From Parastagonospora avenae f. sp. tritici 18332-5 (taxonomy: Eukaryota; Ascomycota; Dothideomycetes; Pleosporales; Phaeosphaeriaceae): 64,000 nucleotides of DNA. Where the stretch lies: NCBI GenBank assembly GCA_022559985.1, contig JAFJTR010000017.1:310001-374000 (forward strand), given 5' to 3'. This document shows positions 11,301 to 21,019 of this stretch, piece by piece. The notes beneath the pieces were generated by a model. The model saw nothing but the letters and a program-made list of their open reading frames with translations. It searched no databases and was not told the origin of the DNA. Every line of letters begins with the position of its first letter. Position 1 is the stretch's first letter. A program made the translations under genes and the position numbers.

Positions 11301-12191
11301 ATCCTTCTCCACAAAGTCCTTGAACGAGGGATGTGTTGCCATCCGTACTCTATGCCCGTAGTCGTTCTGCAATATCTTGCCTATCCGAATGAAGGGTTGT
11401 ATGTCTCCCCGGGACCCGATGATGATTATGACGATGTTGAGCTTTACCCTCCGCGAAGGATCGTGTTCCATCTCATCATCCTCGGGTGCGATCTTCTGGG
11501 CCTCAATGTCCCTCTTGTCATATCCAGTCAAGTCGTCCTCATTCTTGTTGTGTTTGCTCAGCACCGCGCCCAGCGCCTTCGCCAGATAGCCTTGGTCGCC
11601 ATCCTTCTCCAGCAGACTAAGCTTCAGACGTCCATCCGACTTTGATATCCTGCCTCGAGTCGTGAGCGCCTCGTTTGTGAATTTGAGGCGAGAGGATCGC
11701 CCAGCAGTGTTTGCCCGGCGTTTCTTAGATTCCTCTCCAGTCATTGTGTTGTCGTGACTGAGGCTCTTATTCGGCATGCGCTCATCTTCGGAGGAGTCGG
11801 ATTCGGACGAGTAGGGATCGAAGGTAACAGCTGTTGCTGGCTTATACAACAACTGTGATGAGTTCTGTCGGCGAGGGCCAGACTGTAGTCTGCCTAGAAG
11901 TGAATGCTTGGTAGACGGCTTCGGTCGCTCTGTCGCCCAGCGCTGTTGCGTAGGTCGCGATGATGCGGGCTCATCCTGCTGTGTTGTTGGTATTTGTGAG
12001 TCTTGCTTCTCAGGCTGCGTAGCGGTTGCTGATTGCGACATGCTCGCTGGAGACGACCCTTCAGCCGCGCTCACTCTAAGCTCGTTCCCTGTCACAAGGG
12101 CTGGAGTGGTGCCGATATTCGGGAAAATAGGTTCGTTGATGATTGTCCCTGTCGGCGTGACATTGTGATGTAGCTGGCTACTTTGAGCCAT
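8336..12191 (-). CDS. Sterol 3-beta-glucosyltransferase-like (UGT80/Atg26-type) protein
   Basis: The exons are 12191-11090, 11042-10934 and 10886-8336, giving 1253 aa. The family transfers glucose from UDP-glucose to sterols. The N-terminal about 240 residues are low complexity. Then comes the glycosyltransferase family 28-type N-domain (LNIVIIIIGSRGDIQPFIRI) and, after both introns, the PSPG-like nucleotide-sugar box containing HHGGAGTTAIGL and the acidic end FFGDQPFWG. There is no visible GRAM/PH region of the kind found in full Atg26. A long charged C-terminal extension of about 500 residues carries basic and coiled-coil-like stretches. Splicing is supported by family sequence across both junctions (MMFTFPYTPTVHFPHPLA). 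Sterol specificity is inferred from the family. Confidence 0.9.
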
Positions 12192-12872
12192 CGTGTGTGG
12201 GAAAAGAATAGCAGATCGGCGGAGCTCGTAGAGTTTGAGTGTGCGCCGGGGTTCTGTTGTTTGATGTGAATATGACGAAATGCAAGATTAGTAGCGGCCT
12301 GGGCAAACGCGATCAAGTTTCGGCGGCAGGTGCCAGCGAACCGTAATGGTGAAGTCAGGGATTCGGTTTCGAAAGTTCGAGCTACTCTAGGGGTGTTGGC
12401 AGATATTGGCAAACGCGTGCAAGACGCCTCTTTTGCATAGCGTCGATCGCACCGATATTATTGTGGCGTCACAGCAAGCGTCCAGGCACATGTTGGCGCA
12501 TTTTCGAGGTTCTCAGCCCAGGCGCAAGGCGGTTAAACTCCGCATTAGCGGCCGAGCTACCCGCATGGAGGCGGCGCACGTGGGATGATGTCATCAATCT
12601 CCTGTTCCTGATTGCTGACACCCCGGTTTGGTAGCATGGGATTGTGCCATGGCATTCTCTGCCGTGCCAGCCTTGCCCACTGAATTGCGCAACACTGGGA
12701 TGCTGGTCTGGGAAAGTAGCATGGAATTCTTCGTGTGATCTAGAGGATCCTGACTGATATCTAGTGACAAAACATGTGATCACGCGCGCGAGATGGTGTG
12801 TACTGCAGAGTGGGCTGCACATCGGCGACTTTCTGACCTCATCACTGTCCGAGCTATCCGACGACAGATTCT
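12192..12872. other. Intergenic, upstream of the glucosyltransferase
   Basis: This is 680 bp between the glucosyltransferase start and the 3' end of the SDR. It should contain the glucosyltransferase promoter. I see no gene or repeat. Confidence 0.4.
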
Positions 12873-13970
12873 TCACCGTCCAAAGCCGAGACCGTAAAAC
12901 ACGGCCTTCACGATATCTGACGCCCATCCCGTCCAACCTCGGCCGATTTGGACGAGGTTCAGCATCTTGACCAGATTGCGGTCAAAGGCGTCGACATCCT
13001 CCCAGTCGTCGGCGTAGGGCTCGAAACAAGCTGCTTCGATGCTGTCGGGTGTGTCAGGCGTCACGAGATCCCATTCGCCGGTTTCCTTTTGGCGAACATG
13101 CATCTTGGGGCCAATGACGAGCGATCGACCCAGTATCCGCGAGTCTGCCAGCATACGTGTTCCTGCATCGACCACGTCCTCGACCTTGCCCATGGCACCT
13201 CCTGCTAGGACTAGTCGTGCGGGCATTGGAACGATGGGTGTGTCAATGAAGTATGGACAGAGCAAGTTGACGCGTACGCCTTGCAGACCGCTCGAGCACC
13301 GCAGGCTTCTGAAAAGTCCCAAGACGGCATGTTTCGATGCTGCATACTGGGGCTGGATAGCGATGGGCGCGAGAGACGCAATGGAGCCAATGAACAAGAG
13401 ATGACGGTCACGCGTCCGGGTCGCGGGGTCGCTGTCCATGCTGCAGTCCTTCGACCCAGGGTTCTTCGGCAGCCAGAAGTAGGCGAGATGTGTCGTATAC
13501 ATGACGCCAGTGCCGTTGACGTCCATGATCTTGAAGTCTGGCAGCGGGGGATTGGCACCGTCCAGGTTCTTTCCCCATTGCATGGAGTCGTCGCCAGCGA
13601 TTCCAGCGTTGGCAACGACAGTGTCCAGCCCACCATGAGGGCTCAGCTTGACGGCCTCCTTGAAGAGGTTGACCTGTGACTGCCAGTCTGTCACATTGCA
13701 TTGGACGAAGTGGACTTTGTTCTTGCCCGTCAGCTCCTTGTTGATGGCACGACACAGTGCGTCGCCCTTCTGTACGTTGATATCTCCCACGATGACGGTT
13801 GCGCCGTGTTTTGCCCAGTGTCGCACAAAAGCTGCGCCAAAGCCACTCGCTCCGCCAGTGATCAGAATCACCTTGCCGTTGACCCAGTTCGCATCGTAGG
13901 GCTTTCGTATGTCGATCGGAGGGGATTGGCGAATGGTCTTGACCATGCTCTGGTTTTTGTATGTGTCCAT
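12873..13970 (-). CDS. Short-chain dehydrogenase/reductase (classical SDR)
   Basis: A single exon encodes 365 aa. The classical SDR landmarks are present in order: a glycine-rich cofactor loop (ITGGASGFGAA) near residue 30, VANAGIAG, the catalytic serine in LLFIGSIASLAP, and the active-site YAASK. The GGASGFG motif and the following VIVGDINVQKG suggest NAD(H), as in 15-hydroxyprostaglandin dehydrogenase-like fungal SDRs. The start chosen is the ATG at 13970, before the conserved segment NGKVILITGG; the open frame extends further upstream but without family similarity. The C-terminal end is about 80 residues longer than a minimal SDR. The substrate is unknown. It is divergent from the phosphatase gene at 14432. 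Confidence 0.88.
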   Translation of the reverse strand: MDTYKNQSMVKTIRQSPPIDIRKPYDANWVNGKVILITGGASGFGAAFVRHWAKHGATVIVGDINVQKGDALCRAINKELTGKNKVHFVQCNVTDWQSQVNLFKEAVKLSPHGGLDTVVANAGIAGDDSMQWGKNLDGANPPLPDFKIMDVNGTGVMYTTHLAYFWLPKNPGSKDCSMDSDPATRTRDRHLLFIGSIASLAPIAIQPQYAASKHAVLGLFRSLRCSSGLQGVRVNLLCPYFIDTPIVPMPARLVLAGGAMGKVEDVVDAGTRMLADSRILGRSLVIGPKMHVRQKETGEWDLVTPDTPDSIEAACFEPYADDWEDVDAFDRNLVKMLNLVQIGRGWTGWASDIVKAVFYGLGFGR

Positions 13971-14431
13971 GCTGGTTCGGGTCGAGCTATAGAGACAATG
14001 ATCGGGTTGTAGTATACGTTTGCGGTGGAACGAAGATGTGAGGTGGGCGAAACTACATGCAGATGTTGAACCATGGCTGGATTTGGACGTGCCGAGGCAC
14101 GCTGGCGGAAGGAGAGCATTCCGACATGACGGCGCGGGGGACGACGTCCAGCAGGTGAGCAGCCATGTCGTAGTGGCTGTCTTGTGAAGATTGACTAAAC
14201 CAAGACGTGGATTCGACCAGACGTGCGGAGAGGTTGCAAGCATCACTGATCACTGGCCGGGTTGACAGGACTCAGGAACGTGGGGCCGTTAGCGCCTTCC
14301 TGCCTGAAGGACCCTGGTCAACATTTTCATCCCACCAAACAACCCCGCCATATAACAAACATTGCCCTCATTCAGCATTGCCTCTATTCGTCGCTTCACT
14401 GGATTAAGTTATAGGACTAGGCCGATTCACC
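13971..14431. promoter_or_regulatory. Divergent promoter region, SDR / phosphoserine phosphatase
   Basis: This is 461 bp between two divergent start codons. No specific regulatory motif was recognised. Confidence 0.4.
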
Positions 14432-15595
14432 ATGGCCACTAAACCTCTCGCGCTCGACGTCTCCCCCGCGCACCTTGTCGCAACGCTCTTCTACAAGTCT
14501 GACTCTCCACACTTCTTCCAGCACGCTGACCTATCACCGCGAAGTCCCAATGACCAGCTCCCCTCGGCGTCACTCGAGGCGCTCAAGGATGGTGCCGCAC
14601 CCACCGAGAACCTCGCCGACTATCCTCTTGAGCCGCCCACGCCCGGCCCCAGCGCGCTCGACAATCTCTACGGAAGCTATCTGAGCCAGAGTTGTCTGAC
14701 AGATTTCTTCGTCACACTCACAAACATACTTCCTGGCCTCGAGCAGAGCACGATAACAAATCGGAAGCTGGAGGCTGTCAAGCTCTGTCGTGTGGTTGAA
14801 GTTACCTTCCCACTACCGAGTGCATCGCCCATTGCGCTGGAGACACTGCGGCGGCACGAGGCTATATCACGTTTCGAGCGCGAGTGGAATGTCGAGTGCG
14901 TTTTCCAAGCAGACAATGTATACCGGCGGTACAAGAGACTCGCTGTGTTCGACATGGACAGCACTCTGATACAACAAGAGGTCATCGACGAGATCGCATC
15001 ATTGATTGGCGTTGAGAAGGAGGTTTCGGCAATTACCGCAGCGGCAATGAATGGCGAGCTGGACTTTGAAGCGAGCTTAAGGGCGAGGTGTGAGCTGCTG
15101 AAAGGGGTACCGAGCACAGTATTCGAGACCCTGAGGCCACGGATAACCCTCAACGAGGGCGTGAAAGAACTCATCACCGGCCTAAAGAGACTAGGCTTCA
15201 AGACCGCAGTGCTGAGCGGCGGCTTCACACCACTAACGGCCTGGATGGGCCAACAACTCGGCCTCGACTACGCCTTCGCAAACCACCTCGTCGTCTCCGA
15301 AGACGGCAAGACGCTCACCGGCGAGCTGACCGGCGAGATCGTCCACGCACAAAGGAAGCGACAACACGTTCTCGAAATCGCAGAAAAGGAAGGCATACGG
15401 CTAGACCAAGTCATCGCAATTGGCGACGGTGCGAACGATCTGCCCATGATGGGTGTCGCGGGTCTCGGCGTCGCGTTCCATGCGAAGCCTAATGTCCAGA
15501 TGCAAGCGCCGGCGCGGCTGAATTCGAAGAGCATGCAGGACGTGCTCTATTTATTTGGCATCACTAAGGAGGAACAGCAGGTACTCCTACAATAG
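14432..15595 (+). CDS. Phosphoserine phosphatase (last step of serine biosynthesis)
   Basis: An intronless gene of 387 aa. It hydrolyses L-3-phosphoserine to serine in the cytosol. HAD-family motif I, DMDST, lies at residues 174-178 and contains the nucleophile and acid aspartates. The second motif is in AVLSGGFTPLT, and the metal-binding GDGANDLPMMG near residue 335 completes the site. The N-terminal about 165 residues form the regulatory-type extension seen in fungal SER2/SerB proteins. The ATG at 14432 sits in a good context (caccATGGCC). Identification is firm from motif order and length. Confidence 0.94.
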   Translation: MATKPLALDVSPAHLVATLFYKSDSPHFFQHADLSPRSPNDQLPSASLEALKDGAAPTENLADYPLEPPTPGPSALDNLYGSYLSQSCLTDFFVTLTNILPGLEQSTITNRKLEAVKLCRVVEVTFPLPSASPIALETLRRHEAISRFEREWNVECVFQADNVYRRYKRLAVFDMDSTLIQQEVIDEIASLIGVEKEVSAITAAAMNGELDFEASLRARCELLKGVPSTVFETLRPRITLNEGVKELITGLKRLGFKTAVLSGGFTPLTAWMGQQLGLDYAFANHLVVSEDGKTLTGELTGEIVHAQRKRQHVLEIAEKEGIRLDQVIAIGDGANDLPMMGVAGLGVAFHAKPNVQMQAPARLNSKSMQDVLYLFGITKEEQQVLLQ

Positions 15596-15714
15596 TCGCA
15601 ATAAGAGTTGGTACATGGTGAGGCGAAAAGTAATGTTCTATACCCTACGCGCAAATATACACAGCGTTGTTGTTCATGCGCCCAGTCATCTCTTATAAGC
15701 TGAGTCTGCGTACT

Positions 15715-15740
15715 GATGATGATGATGATGATGATGATGA
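15715..15740. repeat. (GAT)n microsatellite
   Basis: About nine uninterrupted GAT triplets lie just downstream of the phosphatase gene. Confidence 0.95.
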
Positions 15741-16959
15741 GCTTCACCAGTTAGAAACATATAGACCCATTTTGACCTTTTATCGTCATGCGCCGATCTG
15801 CAATTCTTCTTTGGACTCCGGCTCGGCATCAATGACCTAAGTCGCGTCTTCGAGACCAGGGAGCAGAATCGGACTTTTGGCTGTGCAGAGCTCGCGCATT
15901 CGTACATTTATGCCCTGCGCTGCGAGGCTCTTGGAGCCATGTATAGTTTCCCGATTGGATTTTGGGAAAGAGGAAGAAAGGGCTCGACATCACATATGTG
16001 AGACACAATTTCTAAATTGTCGTGTAAAAGACACGGCAGAACGTCTTGTCTCATAAAAATCTATTCGCCATCGTTTTGTTTTGGTTCGGAGTACACCAGC
16101 CAGCCAGCCCGCCATGAATTGTTTTCTGCACTGTTTCTTTTCGCGAGCAACATGTTCCAGTGTTCACTGCTTTTTGGTCGGGTGTGGATACGAGGAGGGA
16201 GGAGGGAGGAGGGGAGAATATGAGCTTGTGCAAAGTCTCTTTTGGGAGAGGAGTGGAGTCCATGGCGAACTCATCTTCTGAATTTTAGAATATAGTAATA
16301 GAAGAAGGATGTGGGAGAAGAGAAGGATGCGATGCGGCGAAGCTTATATACCGTGCGGAGAGGCGAGGCTTGGCGAAGACGAGAGTTGATTGCGTGTCGA
16401 CGTCGATGCTGGGCGGCAACATGATAGAAACCCGAAGGAAGTTTTATAATGATGGGGAATAATGGAAACTGGATGACAGAGCCAGAGCATAAGTGCGACG
16501 CTTCTAGTTTTTGAGAGGCCTGCTCGTGCTCACCAATGGTTCATGACAGTCATGTCTTTTGGACTCCGCAAAAGAAGAACATAGCGTTTTCTATAGTGTT
16601 CTTTTTCACACATAGATCAACTGTATTGCCTCTTCTGGACTCCGCGACGGAAAGATATGGCATCGTCCATAGCATCTTTTTGTCCACAAGATATATAAGT
16701 GCGTCGGCGAGTAGCAGATACATAGGTTGCCATAACTAGAATCTTTTGGAGCAGGACATGCAATGGTATCAGTGCCTTACTTGAAGTGCGAAAGGCCAGC
16801 TCGGTGGAGACATTTGAGAACCGCAGTAGCATTTTTGAGTAGTAGTGGAAAGTCGGCAAAAAACATATGATGCGATTCATCATGTTTTGGGCGGAAGAAA
16901 ATAGCGCAGACACAAAATTTTGATATCACCATGTCACCATCGAACTTTGTTTTGGAAAA

Positions 16960-17600
16960 GACTTTTTGAAGTATGGATAGAGGTGGATAGAAGGAAGGTG
17001 TGCGAGGGAGGTATTTATACACGACGTTCTGCGAGGGAGGTATTTATACACGACGTTCTGCTCAGCAGTCACTTCGCCAGATTGGTAAATCGTTTCGTGA
17101 AGGCAAGAGTTGGCGAAAATTCGAGCAGAGCCAAACATTCCCATTTCCGTCGTCCGTTTTGAAAGGGCGAAGAGGCGCACATCTTCGTTACTCAGGGCGT
17201 TTTGAAGTATACAAGTGGGATAGAAGCCGGGAGGAGACATTTCTGGATGGTACAGACTTTCTTGAGCTACGAGGAGTGAAAAGTGACAGGCAGTCTTCTC
17301 ATGAAGTCGACGTGGGCGGTTTCTCGAGCAAAGCTAAGCATTGTCGGCTTCATTGTCGGCTTTGGAAAGACGCTCATACGATCAGTCTCGGTGCGTTTTG
17401 GGGTGTAGAAGTAGGACAAAAGCCGGGAGAAGACTCCATGTTGTTGTGGTCGTATAATTTTTTGAGGTTCGAGGAGACACCAGGTCCCATGAGTAGGCTC
17501 CATCATTGTTTTTGGGTAAACACTTCCAGGTCGGAATATGTTGAAAGAGAATACTCTTACGGTCGGAGAAGATTTATATGCGCAGCGGAGAAGCGGAGCA
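16960..17600 (-). repeat. Tandem units of about 200-230 bp in array B
   Basis: A segment with GAAGTA...AAGCCGGGAG(G/A)AGAC and a later TGAG.T.CGAGGAG recurs starting near 17200 and 17400. A more diverged relative (TTTTTGAAGTATGGATAGA) lies near 16965. The repeat length is close to the 218-bp period in array A. A 12-bp tandem (CATTGTCGGCTT twice) lies near 17339. Confidence 0.6.
17001..17058 (-). repeat. Perfect 29-bp tandem duplication carrying a TATA box
   Basis: Positions 17001-17029 and 17030-17058 are identical. On the - strand each copy reads GTGTATAAATACC followed by a CT-rich tail, so the duplication doubles the TATA-like element of array B. Perfect identity suggests a recent duplication. 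Confidence 0.95.
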
Positions 17601-18471
17601 TTCATCGTCGCGCGCTATCAAATACCTCGACGCCAGGGAAGCATCACCGTGTGCTCTCGCACTTCTGGAAAGTTTGGAAGGAGCGGAGGAAAAAGGAGTT
17701 ACCGGACCGGAAATTGACACTTTTGGAGCATAAGACGGAGTTGTGTGAGTTTGATCGCCGGCGCGAGACATGTGAGTTGGAAGTATAGATTTTGGATTTT
17801 GGGATGTGGAGAAGCAGAGAGCATTTTAGCCGCGTAAAGATGATTTTTGGTCTCGGAAAGAGGACAAGAGGACATGAATCATACATATCTTTGATTTTGG
17901 AACAGAGCAGAGACACATAACTAGTGCGTCCGTCCGGTTTTTGACAGACTCCAAAAGGGAATGTGATGAGGGAGAGAAGTGCTCAAGACACGAAGCCTTT
18001 TATATCTCTATGAGATGTAGGAACTTGGATGACGATGTCCGATCTTCAAGGGAAAAGACATATGCTCGTGCCCCGCAGAATTTTGGTTTTTGTAGATGTT
18101 CAGACGCGACGAAGTCTCCTGGACGCATCATGTACATTTTGGTATGTTCATTTGACGGTGGACGCGGAGCATATGTTTCATATCCCATACATTTTTGAGA
18201 AGCGAAAAGTGAAGATGTGATGAAAGAAAGATGTGTTCATCTGAGCAAGAGGCCAGTATTTATGCTACTCTTTGGACCAGCCTGATCTAGGTGTCGGAAG
18301 GTTTCCAAATGTATTCCTTGCGATCTTTGAAGCTACATGCTATCGCGCAATGCTCTAAGATAGACTATCAGCTGCCAAAGAACGGGTATTCGATGCGTCG
18401 AAAACCTCCGCCCGATATCCTAAAATCTCCTCAAATCCACATTCGAGAGGCTTCTAAGCGTTTCTGTTGCT

Positions 18472-19786
18472 CTACTGACGGTTGTGAATGCAGCGCCAGC
18501 AGTTAGCTACATCGCACTCGCCACAGCGCAGGATAAAAGGGAGATCGTTGGCACCGCACTCCTCACATTCAGCGGCAGTCACAGGTAGCCAGTCGTGATC
18601 GTGTGCAGGAACAGGCGCGACTGGAACAACGATGCGAGGAGTAGTGTATTCGGGATCGGACGGCTTGCAACGGCAGCTCTTCCACCTTCCACCACACAGA
18701 TAGCAGAACTCGTGACTGCAACGGCATCTGAAGATCAATGTTTAGTAGGCATCATGTAGCTCGCGGTAATGTTACTCACTTCATGTGGAAGCAGCCTTCA
18801 ATTAGCTCGACCATGTTGTTGCACTTCGCGCACGATTGCCACTTGCTACGCTTGGCCACATCCATTAGGAGCTGAACGTGTGGGTCGCTGGGGCAGAGGC
18901 CCTCATGTTTCGCGCACTTGCAGCGAGCGCAAGTCTCGTGTTTGCAGAAGGCGCAAGTAGCGATCTCGGCCTTGATGTCTTGGGGGCGTATGAACTCAGA
19001 GCAATCGGCGTTGGAGCAGTAGGTCGGGTCCGGGGTCGCGAGCTCTTCAGTCTTGAGATCGAACTTCTTAATCAGGTCCTTGGGTAGAACGGCGCGGCAA
19101 GTGGCGAGCGGAACGGGGAGCTTACAGCATCGCGGAGGGAAGAGGGTAGGGTTATTGATGGCGCTCTTGAATAGGTCGACGAGACACTTGCGGCAGTATG
19201 AATGAGGCTCTGGTTTGCACTCGAGAGTGAGGGTTTTCTTGGTGACCACCACGTCCATACAAGCGCAGCACTTGACGAGTGTCTTCGTTCCAAGGATATC
19301 GGGCCCAGTGACCGCCTTCACTTCACAATCCGTGGCTGCAAACTCGTCGTGCGACACTCGATCGGTCATGTCGCGGGCGAAGGCGGCGGTGTAGAGCTCT
19401 CGCGCCATATCCCATTGCTCGTCTTCGTCGAAGTCAGACGCGTTGCAGAGGCTTGTCTCGTAGTCGTCGGAACGCTCATGATTGTGGTTGTCGACAGTCA
19501 CACCTGCCAGCTCGACGGCGAGCTGATGGTCGGTAACGGCTTGTCGCTCTTCTTCTAGTAGTCTGGAGAATGCGATGCGGTTGTCGTACTCCTCTCGCAG
19601 GATCTTAAGCGTCAGTATCTGCCCCTCGAGGACCTGCAGCTGTCGTTGAAGGTCGTAACGCAGAACGAGAAAGCTGGAGCGTGAGTCGCAGTCGGGGATT
19701 TCTTCCTCATCGTAAAGACCGTCGAGCAAGTCGTTGATATCCTCGAGCTGGAGCTCGACGGCGAGCTTGGCTGTTGCCGTGTCCAT
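18472..19786 (-). CDS. RBR-type E3 ubiquitin ligase (RING1-IBR-RING2)
   Basis: The exons are 19786-18780 and 18727-18472, giving 420 aa. RBR ligases take ubiquitin from E2 onto a RING2 cysteine and then onto a substrate. RING1 starts at CCACMDVVV (about residue 173) and runs to PPRCCK. The IBR region includes YCSNADCSEF and CAFCKHETCARCKC. RING2 spans WQSCAKCNNMVELIEGC to CSHEFCYLCGGRW; the cysteine in IEGC (about residue 332) matches the catalytic position of the family. The intron falls between HMK and CRCSHEF. A further Cys pair set (CEECGAND, LRCGECDVANCWRC) follows RING2. The first in-frame ATG is at 19786; the frame before it opens with GTG. Confidence 0.9.
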
Positions 19787-20091
19787 TAAGGTGGCTAGCA
19801 CAGTAGTGCTGGCGGTCGACGGTGCGGTGTTCCAAACTGATACAGATAGATTGCGATGAAGGCTTGAAATCGATGAGATATATTTTTACGCTAAAAACCT
19901 TACTAGCGCGTACACGATGGGCGTTTGTGGTGAATGAGAGGAGACACCAGCTCCGTGTGCTCACCACAGCAAAGACTCCCCAAGAATAAGACATTATAAG
20001 TGCAGAGCAAACTGACTGCCACAGGGAAGGATTGACTCCCGACTTGATTCTGAAAAAAAGAAATCTTGCAACGAGGATCGTGAAGGCGCGA
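19787..20091. other. Intergenic, RBR ligase promoter side
   Basis: About 305 bp between the RBR ligase start and the peroxidase 3' end. Nothing specific is seen. Confidence 0.3.
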
Positions 20092-21019
20092 TCATGAGTG
20101 ATATCTCGCATAACCGCGCGCACCCATCGGCATGCTCATTGCCCACCTCTTCTTCGCAGAGTCAATTGGAATCAGACTCGAGCAATCCTGGAGACTGTCG
20201 ACATTGTTGCCAATGACAGAAAATCGATTCCACGCATCAACGAATTTGGCAGCCCAAAGATCTTGGCTGTTGCCAAAGTCTGTCCAAGTCTTAGCAGTCT
20301 GCGTACGTTAGCATCAGAAAATTTGGAGGAGACTCTGTTGAGCTTACCTGAGTGTCGTTTGACATCCGCAAATCGCTGTCCAGACTGGACGGTGCGGTCC
20401 CAGCCTGAGTCTCGCTGTAGAATTTGGTGTCGCATACAGCCGGCGTGGAGTCTAGCGGCCTGCCAGCCTTGTTCGGATCCGTCACAACTTGAATTGCAAC
20501 GGAATGAGTGCCGAGCAGGGCAACTACATCATCGGAAGAGAAGCCTCGTGCTTTGAAAGCAGCCAAGATACTGTCGACAGAGTCTTTGCTACTGGGCATC
20601 GAGTTCAATGGTGCGGCGACAGAGCTGTCCGTTCTTCCTACCAGCGCCCTGACGTTTGGTCCCAATGGGCATGCAGAAATCGCGTATGCAGCGGCAAACT
20701 GTATCATGTCGGCTGCGCTCACTTTGTATTTGTTCGTCAAGTCCAAGAGAATTCCGCAAATGAAGGTCAAGCCACCGTTCTCGGAGCGACTACATTCGTC
20801 GGTCAAGATGAGGCTACCGTCGCAGCCGTTGTTTATGCAATCATGGAATGGAGCGCGAATAGCCCCATGCGCCTCTCTGCCACATGTCGAAAAGGTGCTC
20901 GAAAGTTCTTTGGCAACATCTGTCCATACGGCAGGGCAGCTGCCGGTCTGACGCGGCCAGAGATTGAAGGCTGATGTTGACGCGATCAAAGCGAATAGGA
21001 TAGAGGAGCGAGATAGCAT
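20092..21019 (-). CDS. Secreted heme peroxidase, class II / AA2-like
   Basis: The exons are 21019-20348 and 20298-20092, giving 292 aa. A signal peptide is visible (MLSRSSILFALIASTSAF). The distal heme pocket has Arg55 and His59 in IRAPFHDC, followed by a CDGS calcium-site-like segment. The proximal histidine is H172 in LLGTHSVA. Several cysteines (in CPA, STCG, CINNGC, SACP and AVCDTKF) would form the usual disulfides. The family oxidises phenolic or other reducing substrates with hydrogen peroxide outside the cell. At 292 aa it is shorter than typical lignin or manganese peroxidases (about 340-370 aa). I do not see the exposed catalytic tryptophan or a clear Mn site, so a generic or atypical AA2 member is the safe call. 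Confidence 0.85.

Larger units (their letters stand above)
15596..18471 (-). repeat. Gene-poor array B: promoter-like repeats read on the - strand
   Basis: This 2.9-kb stretch lies between the convergent 3' ends of the phosphatase and the RBR ligase. On the - strand it shows the same grammar as array A: TATA-like boxes (+ coordinates near 16345, 16690, 17015, 17044, 17572, 18008 and 18255), pyrimidine-rich tracts and TCCAAAA, TCAAAA or CCAAAA cores (near 16558, 16636, 16745 and 16950, with many more to 17900). The core TGCGGAGTCCAAAAG at 16570-16556 differs by one base from one in array A. Open frames on the + strand are the purine-rich complement of these tracts and are not genes. Confidence 0.6.

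Noticed and set aside
12092..12412. 106-codon - strand ORF upstream of the glucosyltransferase
   Set aside because: Overlaps the start of the glucosyltransferase gene in another frame and has no family features.
17000..17788. 262-codon + strand ORF in array B
   Set aside because: It starts with GTG and has no early ATG. It is the purine-rich complement of repeated pyrimidine tracts, and its sequence repeats with the array units.
2840..18471. Arrays A and B as terminal inverted repeats of one giant transposon carrying the 8.3-15.6 kb genes
   Set aside because: The arrays are not mirror copies of each other (only the motif grammar and short cores are shared), the genes between them are ordinary housekeeping or metabolic genes, and no transposase or tyrosine recombinase is visible.
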